Assembly (NCBI GenBank): GCA_020555605.1
Contig: JAJCJC010000001.1
Span: 399,662 to 463,661 of the forward strand
Reading direction: 5' to 3'
Length of the DNA: 64,000 bases
Origin: a bacterium 210917-SL.2.15
GTDB taxonomy: Bacteria; Bacillota; Clostridia; Oscillospirales; Oscillospiraceae
The notes under the pieces were generated by a model, which searched no databases, had not been told where the DNA came from, and saw only the letters and a list, made by a program, of their open reading frames with translations. Within the stretch, counting starts at the first letter, position 1. Every line of letters begins with the position of its first letter. Position numbers and translations under genes: made by a program. Of this stretch, positions 7,717 to 15,627 are shown piece after piece.

Positions 7717-7783
7717 TAACAATCAGCTCCAAATGGTATAATTAAGTTGTCAAAATCAATTCACCGAAAGGAGCTGATTGTTA
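7717..7783 (+). promoter_or_regulatory. SD-sequestering hairpin and internal promoter of the transposase
   Basis: TAACAATCAGCTCC (7717-7730) pairs perfectly with GGAGCTGATTGTTA (7770-7783), and the right arm contains the transposase SD. The loop holds TATAAT (7737-7742). Transcripts begun inside the loop would lack the left arm, while transcripts reading in from outside would fold and hide the SD. Confidence 0.6.
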
Positions 7784-9048
7784 TCTATCGTCAAGAAATT
7801 TTGAAAGACATTCGTCTTTTCACTTCACAACCAGTTGCAAAGTTTTATGATTCTCTTTTTCTGAATCTTGATTTATCCTTTGTTCCGGAATTTCCCAAGA
7901 CAGGAAGGAAAGGCTTTTCAAATCACGCTATGATTTGTTCCTTTATTGTCATGAAATGCGAAGGTTTCTCCATGATTTCCGATCTTGTCGATTATCTTCA
8001 CAATAATCTTCTGATTGCGCATTTTTGTGGCTTTGATATTTCTCGTCCACTTCCTTCTTATTGGACTTTTGATCGCTTCCTGAAAAATTTCGATAACAAA
8101 GTTCTCTCTGAAATCATGAAAACTCAGGTGTTATTCCTTTCTAAAGAAGGTATTGTAGACACTTCTTTTATTGGCTTAGATTCAACCCCTGTCTCTGCAA
8201 ATACTTCACAGAATAATCCGAAATCTTTTCTCTCAAATAAGTTTAAACCCGGAAATCAACCAAGGGCGGATTCGGATTGTAGACTCGGCGTCCACACTGC
8301 ATCCAATCAAACGAACGAGAAAAAATATGAATTCTATTGGGGCTATAAAAATCATGTCCTTGTAGACTGTATTTCAGGTCTTCCTATTTATGAAATGACC
8401 ACAACCGCGGAAGTTCATGATGCTACCGTCGCTTTAGATATCCTTGCTGCTACCCATTCCTTTCAACCAATAACGGACTGCACATTCCTTGCCGACAAAG
8501 GTTACGATGTCAAAAATATCTACAATCAGGTTAAGGATCTTTACAATGGAGAATGTATCATTCCATTAAACAAACGTAATTCCAAAAATCCGAAACTTCT
8601 TCCTCAAGGGAATCCCATTTGCGAAGCAGGGCTTGCCATGTGGAAGGATGGTAAGTTTTCCGATTGTGGTCGTACCCGTCAAAAGTTTTGTTGTCCTCTA
8701 AAATCAAGTAAAGATACCGTTTGCCCATGCCACCACAAAAATTTCTATAATGGTAAAAAGCATCGTGGCTGTACGAAATATCTCACCATTCCTGATGATT
8801 TAAGGCTTTCCATTGATAGGGACAGCAAATATTTTGAAAGTAATTATTCACTCCGCACAGAATGTGAACGCTATAATTCGCGTTTTAAAAATACTGGTCA
8901 GGAGCGGATGTGGGTGAGAAATAAAGCGTCTGTTACAAACTTAAACACACTTGCCCATATCAGTTTACTGGCAGTTGCCGTTGCCGCAATCACTAGACAT
9001 TCCGGTCAGTCTTATCGCAAACTAAAAACAATAAAACGAATTGCTTGA
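7747..9048 (+). CDS. IS1182-family transposase
   Basis: A DDE transposase of up to 433 aa. It has an N-terminal helical domain (PEFPKTGRKGFSNHAMICSF), the DDE_Tnp_1 core with GLDSTPVSAN and FYWGYKNHVLVDCISGLP, and later FLADKGYD and a Cys-rich insertion (KFCCPLKSS...CPCHHKNF). The C-terminal RTECERYNSRFK...ERMWVRNK segment holds the last catalytic acid. The length is normal for IS1182. The frame's TTG at 7747 lies upstream of the SD AAAGGAG (7767-7773). In-frame codons at normal distance after that SD are ATT, GTT and ATC, so the true start is uncertain and may be non-AUG. The coding frame appears intact. Confidence 0.88.
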   Translation: MSKSIHRKELIVIYRQEILKDIRLFTSQPVAKFYDSLFLNLDLSFVPEFPKTGRKGFSNHAMICSFIVMKCEGFSMISDLVDYLHNNLLIAHFCGFDISRPLPSYWTFDRFLKNFDNKVLSEIMKTQVLFLSKEGIVDTSFIGLDSTPVSANTSQNNPKSFLSNKFKPGNQPRADSDCRLGVHTASNQTNEKKYEFYWGYKNHVLVDCISGLPIYEMTTTAEVHDATVALDILAATHSFQPITDCTFLADKGYDVKNIYNQVKDLYNGECIIPLNKRNSKNPKLLPQGNPICEAGLAMWKDGKFSDCGRTRQKFCCPLKSSKDTVCPCHHKNFYNGKKHRGCTKYLTIPDDLRLSIDRDSKYFESNYSLRTECERYNSRFKNTGQERMWVRNKASVTNLNTLAHISLLAVAVAAITRHSGQSYRKLKTIKRIA

Positions 9049-9204
9049 TTAAAAAATTCTCATAGTCTTATGATTTCGTAAGTTTTGGACTTACGTTAGC
9101 TTTGCTGTGCCATAAAATCGTAACTTCAAACTTTATGGAAACTAACTGCCACGTCCTACTTTTGAATTAATGTGTTTTGCTCATCTCTATAATAAATTTA
9201 TTGA

Positions 9205-9462
9205 TTAGAGTTCAATTCTTACTTTCGATGGTTTATCTTCACAATAGGTAACTTTAATCGTTGTTCCCTTGTCAGGGACTTTGTTTCCTGCGCCAATCCA
9301 TTTCCGGCAGATGTAATCTTTTCCGTCTATCGTATATTTGACCTTGATAATATGCGGAAAGGCTGCGCCATCCATAGCGTGAGCGCGGACAGGTTTACGA
9401 TTCACTTTTAACCACCATTGTTTTGTAACTGAAATTACAGTTCCCATTGTTTCTTTTTCCAT
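9205..9462 (-). CDS. Small conserved hypothetical protein
   Basis: An 85-aa protein beginning MEKETMGTVISVTKQWWLKV and ending in a basic strand. It appears to be a compact beta-rich soluble protein (IKVKYTIDGKDYICRKW, then GTTIKVTYCEDKPSKV), somewhat like the DUF3592-type fold but without its membrane segments. The ATG at 9462 has a GGAGG about 9 nt upstream. It is the first intact gene right of the IS1182 element and is followed at the 5' side by a relic of the 85-aa membrane protein family. I do not recognise its function. Confidence 0.6.
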   Translation of the reverse strand: MEKETMGTVISVTKQWWLKVNRKPVRAHAMDGAAFPHIIKVKYTIDGKDYICRKWIGAGNKVPDKGTTIKVTYCEDKPSKVRIEL

Positions 9463-9518
9463 AAGTTATACCTCCGATGATATTTTTGATTGATGATACC
9501 TATTTTCTGTTCAATCAT

Positions 9519-9627
9519 TTCTTTGTTTGTAGTAAATGTGGAACGCTGCTTCGCCGGTGGCCGCCAACTGCACCAGAATCAGCACAGCGAACAGACCGAA
9601 GCTCTCATAGTAGAACAGTTCATTCCA
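9519..9627 (-). pseudogene. 3' remnant of the triplicated small membrane protein gene (copy 1)
   Basis: About 110 bp are nearly identical to the 3' part of the genes at 13,181 and 16,299 and encode ELFYYESFGLFAVLILVQLA and the basic tail. Identity stops at about 9628. The N-terminal half, the SD and the upstream promoter box are missing. Confidence 0.8.
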
Positions 9628-9702
9628 AAAATATAGTCTGTTCAAATGATGCCATTTATTGTATTCTAAATTTGTAGGTAAGCTGAACGGGTAACTTACC
9701 AA

Positions 9703-10036
9703 GGGATAGCGGCAACAGATGTCTATCTAACCATACTACCATTGAGATCGAAAAGTATGAATTGAAGAGTACAATAATAGGGTTGATTGAGGATCAACTT
9801 TTATTTTTTGTACCTTCATGTTAGAAGCCGTTGTGGACTATTACCTAAAAATAATAGATATAACACAAAGAGAATTATTCAATCTGTCCAAGCATAACAG
9901 GAAGGAAAAGATTGAAATTCCATAGGTAGTGGCTTCGTTGACGCGACTAAGTTCAATACGGAAAAATCGGTCTGCAGGTGTGTCAAACAGAAGACACTAT
10001 TTTTTTATATCTGAGACCGATTGTTTCCGATACAAT
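9703..10036. other. Gene-free stretch between the copy-1 remnant and vanZ-like gene
   Basis: I see no gene here. A short hairpin (GTTGAT/ATCAAC, 9782-9798) followed by a T-rich run could terminate plus-strand transcription. The rest looks like decayed sequence. Confidence 0.4.
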
Positions 10037-10660
10037 TTATGGAACATTCAGCACATCATGGACAAACCAAGTCTGAGCCGTGACCATAATGGCAAATGTG
10101 CAAATAGCAAAGAGAAGTACTTCAGCCACAGCATTGACACGGCTGGATTGAAGTTGCTTTTTCAGATTGGCAGGCAAGATTCTTGACAGCAGACAATAAA
10201 CTAAAAATCCAATACAGGCTCCAGCGGTATTTGTCATCAAGTCATTGATGTCGGAAGAACCCCAGCCAAACATCTGGACAATTTCAACAGCCAAAGAAAA
10301 CAGAAAGCCAGTCAATGCAACCGTCTTCATGTGATGATATTTCTTGTACAGCAGCGGCAGGAAAAATCCCAACGGGACAAACAGAATAATATTCAGAATG
10401 GTATCAATTGGCCCAGTTATCATACCGATAAATGGAGTCCAAGAAATGTTCGGGCGAAAGGTCATTGTGCTTGTAAAGCCGATGCCTGTGACGGTCAAAA
10501 GTCCGAATAAATAATAACCAAAAACAAACACTGCAGCGGTATGGAGAAAACTTTGTGTTCTCCCCAATTTTTTGAGCCACAAGAAATACAGTACGAAGAC
10601 TGGAACCATAAACACATACCCACTAATTGAGCGGATGAGAATATCAGAAATTGGTATCAT
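10037..10660 (-). CDS. VanZ-family membrane protein
   Basis: A 207-aa polytopic membrane protein with the VanZ-type pattern: several hydrophobic helices, a central NISWTPFIGMITGPIDTILN followed by IILFVPLGFFLPLLY, then LFSLAVEIVQMFGWGSSDIN and DLMTNTAGACIGF. VanZ in Tn1546 gives low-level teicoplanin resistance. Most VanZ-like proteins have no proven role but are linked to the cell envelope. The start at 10660 (MIPISDIL) has AAGGAG 8 nt upstream. An in-frame ATG at 10762 overlaps the preceding gene and lacks an SD. It is the last gene of the GntR-ABC operon, and its function there is inferred only as envelope protection. Confidence 0.82.
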   Translation of the reverse strand: MIPISDILIRSISGYVFMVPVFVLYFLWLKKLGRTQSFLHTAAVFVFGYYLFGLLTVTGIGFTSTMTFRPNISWTPFIGMITGPIDTILNIILFVPLGFFLPLLYKKYHHMKTVALTGFLFSLAVEIVQMFGWGSSDINDLMTNTAGACIGFLVYCLLSRILPANLKKQLQSSRVNAVAEVLLFAICTFAIMVTAQTWFVHDVLNVP

Positions 10661-10740
10661 TATTATCTCCTTGTCAAATTCAAATTTATTGCCCATTCCA
10701 GCATTGAGCATTTTCTCATAAAGCAAACAGAATACTGTCA

Positions 10741-10920
10741 TTAGTAACGACGGTATTCCCATAATGCTAATCGTAAGTCTAATTGTTCAATGTCGATTAG
10801 ACATTCACTTTTACATTTTGGACAAAAGAGAGGAAAATTTTTAAGTACGGTATCTTCCCGAATTTTGTCGCGTGTTTTATTCCCGCAGACTGGGCAGCGG
10901 ATGAACTCTGTTTTCTCCAT
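10741..10920 (-). CDS. Cysteine-rich KTR family protein
   Basis: A 59-aa protein with two CxxC zinc-knuckle pairs (CPVCGNKTRDKIRED and FCPKCKSECLIDIEQ), typical of the Cys_rich_KTR family found in mobile elements of Clostridia. It is probably a small zinc-ribbon protein binding nucleic acid or protein. The role is unknown. The ATG at 10920 has GGAG 7 nt upstream. A GTG at 10929 is possible but overlaps the preceding gene. It sits between the single-span peptide gene and vanZ in one operon. Confidence 0.75.
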   Translation of the reverse strand: MEKTEFIRCPVCGNKTRDKIREDTVLKNFPLFCPKCKSECLIDIEQLDLRLALWEYRRY

Positions 10921-10925
10921 ATTGT

Positions 10926-11039
10926 TCACTCCGAATTGCGATCATTCTTTTTCTTATCCCGATATTTCCGTATGAGTTTATTACGGATAGGAACGCCAAC
11001 ACCAATCAAAAGCACAACTGCCAAAATTGTGAAATCCAT
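10926..11039 (-). CDS. 37-aa single-span membrane peptide
   Basis: The reading frame begins MDFTILAVVLLIGVGVPIRN and continues with a strongly basic tail (KLIRKYRDKKKNDRNSE). It forms one transmembrane helix with an intracellular positive end. The ATG at 11039 has GAGGTGA about 7 nt upstream. It starts 10 nt after the ABC permease stop and ends by overlapping the region of the next start, so it is co-translated with the operon. It may be a small partner of the ABC permease. No family is recognised. Confidence 0.65.
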   Translation of the reverse strand: MDFTILAVVLLIGVGVPIRNKLIRKYRDKKKNDRNSE

Positions 11040-11048
11040 ACAATCACC

Positions 11049-11708
11049 TCACATTTCCTTATTCTTCATAACCCGAATGGACAAGAAGATTGAAACCGCA
11101 TACATCACGACAATAGCAAAAACCGCAAGGAAAACGAGAAGTATCGGAGAAGATTCAACGACTGAAATAATTGAGTTCCCGATAGCTGGCATTTTAGAGA
11201 GAAGAAGTAAAGTCACCAAAAAACCGGCCACTGGAATATACATAAATACCCGTCCTTTGATTGAGCCGTACTTGTAATATCCCGGAATCTGGAACACGGT
11301 ATAGAGTGCAAATAAGAATACTCCTGCAATAGCGGCAGTTACAATATCAAATACGCCAACTGTTTCACCCAGCACTTTCAAGACAAGCGGCTGTGCAATC
11401 AAAGAAATAATCAAGGAAAGAAGCCCCATTGCAAGGACAAAAACATAGCGTCCGATCACAAGCTCGCTTTTACGAACAGGTAAAATACCAAACAGACGAT
11501 CCATGCTGTTTTTTTCTGTGATGGAAAAGGTATATCCCGTCGTCATGGCAATAAAGCACATAGCAAATGATACCCCTGTCAGCAAAGAACGATTGATTGC
11601 GGCAAACACAATCGGCAGGAGCAGGGTAAAGCAAATCGTCTTAAAATATGGTTTTACCAATGCAATATCTAATTTTGTGGATTTCAAAATATTACTCATA
11701 ATCGTCAC
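11049..11708 (-). CDS. ABC-2 type transporter permease
   Basis: A 219-aa integral membrane protein with six hydrophobic segments and an N-terminal cytoplasmic stretch (MSNILKSTKLDIALVKPYF). The motif FSITEKNSMDRLFGILPVRK is typical of short ABC-2 permeases of the YtrC/D type. With the adjoining ATPase it should form a complete exporter. The frame starts at 11708, 17 bp inside the ATPase gene. A second ATG at 11699 is equally placed. The substrate is unknown; the GntR-ABC arrangement recalls B. subtilis ytr, which answers to cell-wall antibiotics. Confidence 0.82.
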   Translation of the reverse strand: MTIMSNILKSTKLDIALVKPYFKTICFTLLLPIVFAAINRSLLTGVSFAMCFIAMTTGYTFSITEKNSMDRLFGILPVRKSELVIGRYVFVLAMGLLSLIISLIAQPLVLKVLGETVGVFDIVTAAIAGVFLFALYTVFQIPGYYKYGSIKGRVFMYIPVAGFLVTLLLLSKMPAIGNSIISVVESSPILLVFLAVFAIVVMYAVSIFLSIRVMKNKEM

Positions 11709-12552
11709 CTTTCTTGCTTGTAAACACTACAATTTCATCAATGGTGGCAGGATCAACGGTCAGGTTAGGGAAACCGCTAATATCTTCGGTTTTCATCAGA
11801 GCCTCAAATCCCGTAGGGAATGTACGAATACCAGCCGCCTTATTTTTCAGATCATCGGACAGTTCCTCAATTCCACCTTTTACAATGCGGAACATATCTA
11901 CAAAATCATCTTTGCTGCCAGTAAAGTACAGCTCGCCATAACTGATGTAGGTAATATAATCGGCTGCACGCTCCAAATCGCCTGTGATATGGGTGGAGAA
12001 CAAAACACTATGCTCGCCATCTTCAATATACTCTGAAAGAATTTTCAAAAGTTCATCTCTGGAAACCGGATCAAGTCCACTGGTCGGCTCGTCGAGGATC
12101 AGCAGCTTGGCGTCGTATGAAAACGCACAGGCAAGCATTAACTTCATCTGCATACCTTTGGAAAGTTCTTTTACCTTTTTGGTTGGTGCAATGTGAAATT
12201 TCCGTAACATATCCGCAAATTTCTGGCTGTCCCAATTTGGATAAAATACCGAAATGGATTTTTCAACCTGCGACACTTTCCAATCATCACTGAAATAATT
12301 TGTATCGAAAACAACGCCCAGCTCTGATTTTACTTTTTGTTCTTCTGCGATATTATCCAGCCCCATCACTTTGACTGTGCCACCGGTGCGCTTGAGCATA
12401 TTCAAAATCAGTTTGATTGTCGTTGTTTTGCCAGAACCATTCGGGCCAATCAAGCCCATAATATATCCCTTTGGCAAAGTAAAGCTGATATTGTGAAGCT
12501 GAAAAGAATCAAAAGATTTTGAAAGATTCGTTACCTCTAAATAATTAGTCAT
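11692..12552 (-). CDS. ABC transporter ATP-binding protein
   Basis: A 286-aa nucleotide-binding subunit. It carries Walker A GPNGSGKTTT (about residue 36), Q-loop region VVFDTNYFSDD, signature LSKGMQMKL, Walker B LLILDEPTSGLDP and the H-loop STH, followed by a C-terminal extension of about 80 residues. The family is the YtrB/EcsA-like class that pairs with ABC-2 permeases. The start at 12552 overlaps the gntR stop by 8 bp and the permease start overlaps its end, so the three genes are translationally linked. Confidence 0.92.
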   Translation of the reverse strand: MTNYLEVTNLSKSFDSFQLHNISFTLPKGYIMGLIGPNGSGKTTTIKLILNMLKRTGGTVKVMGLDNIAEEQKVKSELGVVFDTNYFSDDWKVSQVEKSISVFYPNWDSQKFADMLRKFHIAPTKKVKELSKGMQMKLMLACAFSYDAKLLILDEPTSGLDPVSRDELLKILSEYIEDGEHSVLFSTHITGDLERAADYITYISYGELYFTGSKDDFVDMFRIVKGGIEELSDDLKNKAAGIRTFPTGFEALMKTEDISGFPNLTVDPATIDEIVVFTSKKGDDYE

Positions 12553-12928
12553 CTGTTTTTACCTCCGTTAAAATGTCCAAAAGGCGATGTAATTCCTCTG
12601 TGGATAGATTTGCCATTCTTGCAGCTTTTATTGCTTCGGTGAGATTGTTTTCTACTTTGCAAATAAGCTGCTCCTTAATCAGTTCTGAACCAGACCCCAT
12701 TACGAAACATCCACGCCCCTGCACATTTTTAACAAAGCCCTCTTGCTCTAATTCTGTGTATGCCTTTGTCACTGTTAAGACGCTGATCTTTAAGTCTTTG
12801 GCAAGTGTTCTAAGGGAGGGCAAAGTTTCTTCGGCTTGAAGCTCGCCAGATAAAATAGCCGCCTTGATCTGCTGTTTAATCTGCTCGTATATGGGGACGC
12901 CAGATACATTTGAAATAATCAGTTTCAT
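12545..12928 (-). CDS. GntR-family regulator (YtrA subfamily)
   Basis: A 127-aa repressor of the short YtrA type. Its N-terminal winged helix (VPIYEQIKQQIKAAILSGEL...LPSLRTLAKDLKISVLTVTK) is followed by a short helical dimerisation tail. Such regulators usually repress their own operon of ABC exporter genes until cell-wall stress. The ATG at 12928 (MKLIISNV) has a GGAGG 9 nt upstream. An in-frame extension to 12988 has no SD and covers the promoter. Genes downstream in the operon are the ATPase, permease, a single-span peptide, KTR and VanZ-like proteins. Confidence 0.88.
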   Translation of the reverse strand: MKLIISNVSGVPIYEQIKQQIKAAILSGELQAEETLPSLRTLAKDLKISVLTVTKAYTELEQEGFVKNVQGRGCFVMGSGSELIKEQLICKVENNLTEAIKAARMANLSTEELHRLLDILTEVKTDD

Positions 12929-12954
12929 TGCTGCATCCTCCGTGTGTTTTAACT

Positions 12955-12995
12955 GTTGTGTATAACAGTATAACATGCAAGGCTCCAAAAAGCAA
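12955..12995 (-). promoter_or_regulatory. Promoter and probable GntR operator
   Basis: On the minus strand, TTGCTT (12990-12995) and TATACT (12967-12972) are separated by 17 nt. GTTATAC is repeated in tandem across the -10, and TGTTATACACAACA is partly palindromic. This is a reasonable site for autoregulation. Confidence 0.5.
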
Positions 12996-13024
12996 TATAG
13001 TTTAAGAAAAGTTCATAATAGCAA

Positions 13025-13064
13025 AAATTGGTCGGGATAATAAAATTACTATCCTGACCAATTT
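13025..13064. terminator. Bidirectional hairpin between copy-2 small gene and gntR
   Basis: AAATTGGTC pairs with GACCAATTT around an extended stem. T-rich runs flank it on both strands. It separates the small membrane gene transcript from the gntR operon. Confidence 0.6.
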
Positions 13065-13180
13065 CTTTTAACAGGAAGTGCCTATTTCATCCGCTAATAT
13101 TCCATCCAACTTTATTCCATAAAAAACACCCCGCCTAATCAGTTCCGGGATATTTACCAGAGTAGTAATGAGGCTGTATT

Positions 13181-13438
13181 TTACTTTCTTTGTTTGCAGT
13201 AAATGCGGAACGCTGCTGCGCCAGTGGCTGCCAACTGTACCAGAAGCAGCACAGCAAACAGACCGAAACTCTCATAGTAGAACAGTTCATCCCAAAACAG
13301 GAGAACATCACAGAGGGCAGTCAAGGCAACCGTCCAGCGGATGTGCCGGGCCAGCCATTGCCGGAACACCAGCACAAGGACAACGGGCGGTACGATCAGC
13401 AGCGCCAGATTCAAAATCAAGGTCGGGGTCAGTTCCAT
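13181..13438 (-). CDS. Small three-segment membrane protein (copy 2)
   Basis: An 85-aa hydrophobic protein (MELTPTLILNLALLIVPPVV... ending CKQRK) with three likely membrane segments and a conserved LLFWDELFYYESFGLFAV centre. It is nearly identical to copy 3 at 16,299, and a 3' remnant lies at 9,519. The ATG at 13438 has GAGGAGG about 8 nt upstream. It is expressed behind promoter box A and is alone before a terminator, so it is probably a direct target of the regulator of these boxes. I do not recognise a named family. Its linkage to ABC genes suggests an accessory to peptide-antibiotic export. Confidence 0.75.
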   Translation of the reverse strand: MELTPTLILNLALLIVPPVVLVLVFRQWLARHIRWTVALTALCDVLLFWDELFYYESFGLFAVLLLVQLAATGAAAFRIYCKQRK

Positions 13439-13454
13439 TGCGTCGCCTCCTCAC

Positions 13455-13562
13455 TTTTGTTGATAAGGGTATTGTAAAACCCCAATGTCAGCGAAGTGTT
13501 ACAGCGGCTAAGAAATTTCAATGAAAATCGGGGTGAAATGTTACAACGCTCGGACACTTTTA
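13455..13562 (-). promoter_or_regulatory. Promoter box A (paired TGTAACATTTC elements)
   Basis: On the minus strand, TGTAACATTTC (13535-13545) and TGTAACACTTC (13493-13503) lie 42 bp apart, followed by TTTTACAATACCC (-10 TACAAT). It resembles boxes B and C. One outer-repeat copy has diverged. It lies between permease B and small gene copy 2. Confidence 0.7.
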
Positions 13563-13582
13563 TATTAGTTGGGTCTACTTCC

Positions 13583-15613
13583 TTAGTCTACAATCCGTAA
13601 TCTCTCAACCAACGGAGTTTTTTGTAAACTGTAAAAAGCGGAAATAGTAATCATCAAAATAATCAGAACCACCACAATGCAATATACAGTAAACAATGCT
13701 AATGGAAATGTATATGACAAATAGAAAATCCCTGCACTTATCAAGCCTTTTATCAATATCTGCCCTAAAATAATTCCCAATATCAGAGTAAGTATCAAGC
13801 TTCCTATCGCCAATACACAACTTTCGCATAGTGCCATTTTTTCTGTTTGTTTCCTAGTCATACCGATGGATTGAAACATAGCGTATTCCCGCTTTTTTGT
13901 TGCTATATTTGTAATGATTGTACTTGCGAAAGTAATGATACTAAAAAGCAGCAAGAATAGTGTTACGCCTATGATAGATATTCCTACCTGCCTTATAGTA
14001 GCTTCTTTTGAAGCAATCGCTTCTTGCATAGTCGTCAGTGTTAATCCATCTGACATATCCACTAATTTCTCTAAAGATATTGTGGTGTGTTCCAATCCGG
14101 TATCATTTGCCTTTACAATCAACCTAATAGAAACATTAAAAGAAACCGAATTTTCTGCTATCAATTCAGTGGGCATTAAAAACCAGCCGCCATAAATTGC
14201 TGTATTTGAATACAGATCACCATCTAATATGCCTCCCACTGTATAAGTTTTTTGGGTGCCATCCCCAAATGTAAATTCTACTGTATCGCCTTTAGAAATA
14301 CCTTCTACACCATTTACAGCAACGATCTGGTTAGATTGAACAAGCTGTTGGTAATCCAAATCGCCTGATTCGCTGAATTGCTGAATAGAAGCAAAGTCAT
14401 TAGCGGTAATAATAGAAAGTTGATCTTTGCCTGTGCTATTTTTCCCTGCCCAACTAATATCTGTTTCAACAACTTGCTTTATATTGCTAATGTTTGGAAA
14501 CTCCATTATCTTTTGTTTGAAGTTTTCAATCTCTGAAACTTTCTCGCTGTATTTACCAGTGGTTTCAATCGCAAATTGTCCATACTGGTAGACATCTTTC
14601 TTTACAATAGACTCTGGATCAATGGAAGCGGTGTATGTCGCAGCTAAGACGAATAAAAGCCCGCTTAGGCCCAAAGAAAGCACAGAAACTAAAATGCTTT
14701 TCCAGTGTGATGTTATGCTTATGATTGCTAGCCCCAAAGAAGATAATTTTCGTTTTTCTTTGTTAGTAACCTTACAATCAAAGCGTTCCATCATATATTT
14801 GCTGGAAAGGATCGGGGAAATGCTGAGGGCTATTTTTGTAGGTCTATTTAACGATACTTTTACAACGAAATTGATGATAAGACTAATGATTATCCCCCAG
14901 AATACCGCAGCGATCCAATCCCAACCATCAGGTTGCAACAAATATCCAGCAAGGCCGCCAATCAGTAGACCAATCGGAACCCCAATTCTACATAAAATTT
15001 TTCTTTCGTAGCGGATGATTTTCTTTGTTTGCTGCTGTGTCATTCCGACAGTACGAAGCTGCCCAAATTGCCGCACTTGATTTACAACAGATAAATAGAA
15101 AACATTGTAAATTACTAAAGCACTCACAATTATAATGAAGATTGCCACCCCCATAAGAACCATGTTTTTCTGATTTAATAGTCCTCCGTTGGGCAAACTA
15201 TCCATGAATAAGTCGTTTCTTGTTACATGATGAATGTCATATTTTGAAGATATATTATCGACCGCAGAAGAAAAACCATATTGCGTCATTTTTGTGGCAT
15301 CAACAATGGTAATTGAAGCATCGTACCCGTTTTCTGTTTCAGTTACTTTGATGGATTCGATATTTTCCTCTGAATACAACAACTCAATTTGCTGCTGGGA
15401 AAGATCATAAAAAACAACTTGTGGCTGCCCTTCTGCCATTCTATCTTTTGTAGTTTCATATCCGCTTTCAAACATAATCAACATCATGAGTAGTGCTGTT
15501 GCAAAGACTATCGTAGTAAGCGAGAAACCCTTTTTAACTCGGTTTTTATCTATATCGTTTTTAGCAATTTTTTTCGTGATAGCACTGGTATCATTCTCAA
15601 AAGGCCATGTCAT
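13583..15613 (-). CDS. FtsX-type ABC transporter permease B
   Basis: A 676-aa permease with an N-terminal MTWPFENDTSAI motif, a first membrane helix, an extracellular segment, a first FtsX domain (ALVIYNVFYLSVVNQVRQFG, then LRTVGMTQQQTK), a large external region (about 340-520) and a second FtsX domain (SIITFASTIITNIATKKREY and SIGMTRKQTEKM). It ends TPLVERLRIVD. It pairs with the LolD-like ATPase 14 nt upstream, in the order small membrane gene, ATPase, permease. Such exporters act in antimicrobial-peptide resistance or envelope stress. The substrate is unknown. The ATG at 15613 follows a GGAGG-type SD. Confidence 0.88.
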   Translation of the reverse strand: MTWPFENDTSAITKKIAKNDIDKNRVKKGFSLTTIVFATALLMMLIMFESGYETTKDRMAEGQPQVVFYDLSQQQIELLYSEENIESIKVTETENGYDASITIVDATKMTQYGFSSAVDNISSKYDIHHVTRNDLFMDSLPNGGLLNQKNMVLMGVAIFIIIVSALVIYNVFYLSVVNQVRQFGQLRTVGMTQQQTKKIIRYERKILCRIGVPIGLLIGGLAGYLLQPDGWDWIAAVFWGIIISLIINFVVKVSLNRPTKIALSISPILSSKYMMERFDCKVTNKEKRKLSSLGLAIISITSHWKSILVSVLSLGLSGLLFVLAATYTASIDPESIVKKDVYQYGQFAIETTGKYSEKVSEIENFKQKIMEFPNISNIKQVVETDISWAGKNSTGKDQLSIITANDFASIQQFSESGDLDYQQLVQSNQIVAVNGVEGISKGDTVEFTFGDGTQKTYTVGGILDGDLYSNTAIYGGWFLMPTELIAENSVSFNVSIRLIVKANDTGLEHTTISLEKLVDMSDGLTLTTMQEAIASKEATIRQVGISIIGVTLFLLLFSIITFASTIITNIATKKREYAMFQSIGMTRKQTEKMALCESCVLAIGSLILTLILGIILGQILIKGLISAGIFYLSYTFPLALFTVYCIVVVLIILMITISAFYSLQKTPLVERLRIVD

Positions 15614-15627
15614 AGCCTACCACCTCC

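Larger units (their letters stand above)
7638..9184 (+). mobile_element. IS1182-family insertion sequence
   Basis: Imperfect terminal inverted repeats (left ATGAGCAAAAC at 7638, right GTTTTGCTCAT ending at 9184) flank a 433-codon transposase. AATAAATTTA lies just outside both ends (7625-7634 and 9191-9200), so the exact boundaries and target duplication are uncertain. The element separates the damaged winged-helix gene from the export cargo region. Confidence 0.75.

Noticed and set aside
10037..10762. Vancomycin resistance cluster on account of the VanZ-like protein
   Set aside because: No vanH, ligase or vanX genes are present; VanZ-like proteins are common outside van operons.
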